Positions 63,785 through 64,000 of a DNA stretch of 64,000 nt are shown here, one piece after another. The stretch comes from Achromobacter agilis (GTDB lineage: Bacteria > Pseudomonadota > Gammaproteobacteria > Burkholderiales > Burkholderiaceae_B). Under the pieces are notes generated by a model, which was not told the origin of the DNA, searched no databases, and saw only the letters and a list, made by a program, of their open reading frames with translations. A program made the position numbers and the translations under genes. Position 1 is the first letter of the stretch; every line of letters starts with the position of its first letter. The stretch lies in NCBI RefSeq assembly GCF_900496965.1, contig NZ_UFQB01000013.1, positions 104,217 to 168,216 of the forward strand, given 5' to 3'.

Positions 63785-64000
63785 TCAGGGCTGGGCGGAG
63801 GGCTGCCGGTAGGTTTGCAGCGCCTGGCCGGCGCTGACCAGCCCGTCGCGCACGTCGCGTTCGAGGCGGGCCGGATCGCGCTCGCCGGGGTTGCCCAGTC
63901 CGCCGCCGCCGGGCGTGTGCACGACCAGCCGTTCGCCGGCGGGAACCAGCTGGCGGCCCTTGGCCTGCAGCGCGCGGCCGCCGGCCAGCGCCAATTGGCC
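63785..64000 (-). CDS. Hydantoinase B/oxoprolinase-family protein (C-terminal end only)
   Basis: The last 71 residues of a protein that continues past the right edge. LVVHTPGGGGLGNPGERDP and DVRDGLVSAGQA are characteristic of the C terminus of HyuB/N-methylhydantoinase B, which with HyuA performs ATP-dependent cyclic-amide hydrolysis. It is upstream of the binding-protein gene on the same strand. Only the 3' end is visible, so completeness and start cannot be judged. Confidence 0.85.
   Translation of the reverse strand, partial: GQLALAGGRALQAKGRQLVPAGERLVVHTPGGGGLGNPGERDPARLERDVRDGLVSAGQALQTYRQPSAQP

Overview
The window is GC-rich, densely coding DNA, rich in LysR and GntR regulators, periplasmic-binding-protein transporters and Bug-type (tripartite tricarboxylate) receptors. 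Together with a monomeric isocitrate dehydrogenase and a short-type ArgC, this points to a chromosomal accessory/metabolic region of a betaproteobacterium of the Alcaligenaceae (Bordetella/Achromobacter type). That assignment is inference from gene style, not from a marker gene. No rRNA, tRNA, CRISPR array or insertion sequence was seen. The only stretch that looks foreign by composition is the AT-rich DNA around a Fic gene (about 29.96-30.6 kb).

Layout. 0-5 kb: a truncated LysR gene coupled to an unknown 469-aa protein, a secreted GlcG/HbpS-like protein, and a FixJ-type response regulator with its sensor kinase. 4.7-8.3 kb: an HPP-CBS membrane protein, a MarR regulator and a ClC-CBS channel, linked by two copies of one operator motif. 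8.3-12.4 kb: LysR/argC divergent pair, an Lgt-like/TlpA fusion, and argE. 12.4-16.8 kb: a polar amino-acid ABC transporter operon with an internal ureohydrolase, plus RidA and ArgE, divergent from a LysR gene. 18-21.7 kb: a second amino-acid ABC transporter and a FetAB-type exporter. 21.8-26.2 kb: monomeric icd and ilvA; ilvA is preceded by an isoleucine-rich leader peptide and a complete-looking transcription attenuator. 26.2-29.4 kb: a secreted unknown, kdgD and a divergent Bug receptor sharing an operator-like motif. 30-31.2 kb: a class II Fic protein.

31.2-51.5 kb is a large catabolic region. A FadR-type regulator heads a minus-strand series of thirteen genes (50.6 to 36.1 kb), most of them joined by ATGA overlaps: a complete dipeptide-type ABC importer, a cytosolic beta-propeller protein, a TRAP transporter, a CitE-like lyase, a TPP-dependent enzyme, an M20 amidase/carbamoylase and an aldehyde dehydrogenase. 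A Bug receptor and a class II aldolase follow, and a second TPP-enzyme gene lies convergent, facing a LysR gene. The substrate is not evident.

51.7-64 kb: an acetylpolyamine-amidohydrolase-like deacetylase with a LysR regulator; a divergent class II aldolase and MFS carrier; a GntR regulator facing a Rieske oxygenase, its PDR-type reductase and an unknown 187-aa protein; then, convergent, an ABC importer (binding protein and two permeases, no ATPase in view) next to the C-terminal end of a hydantoinase B gene cut by the window edge.
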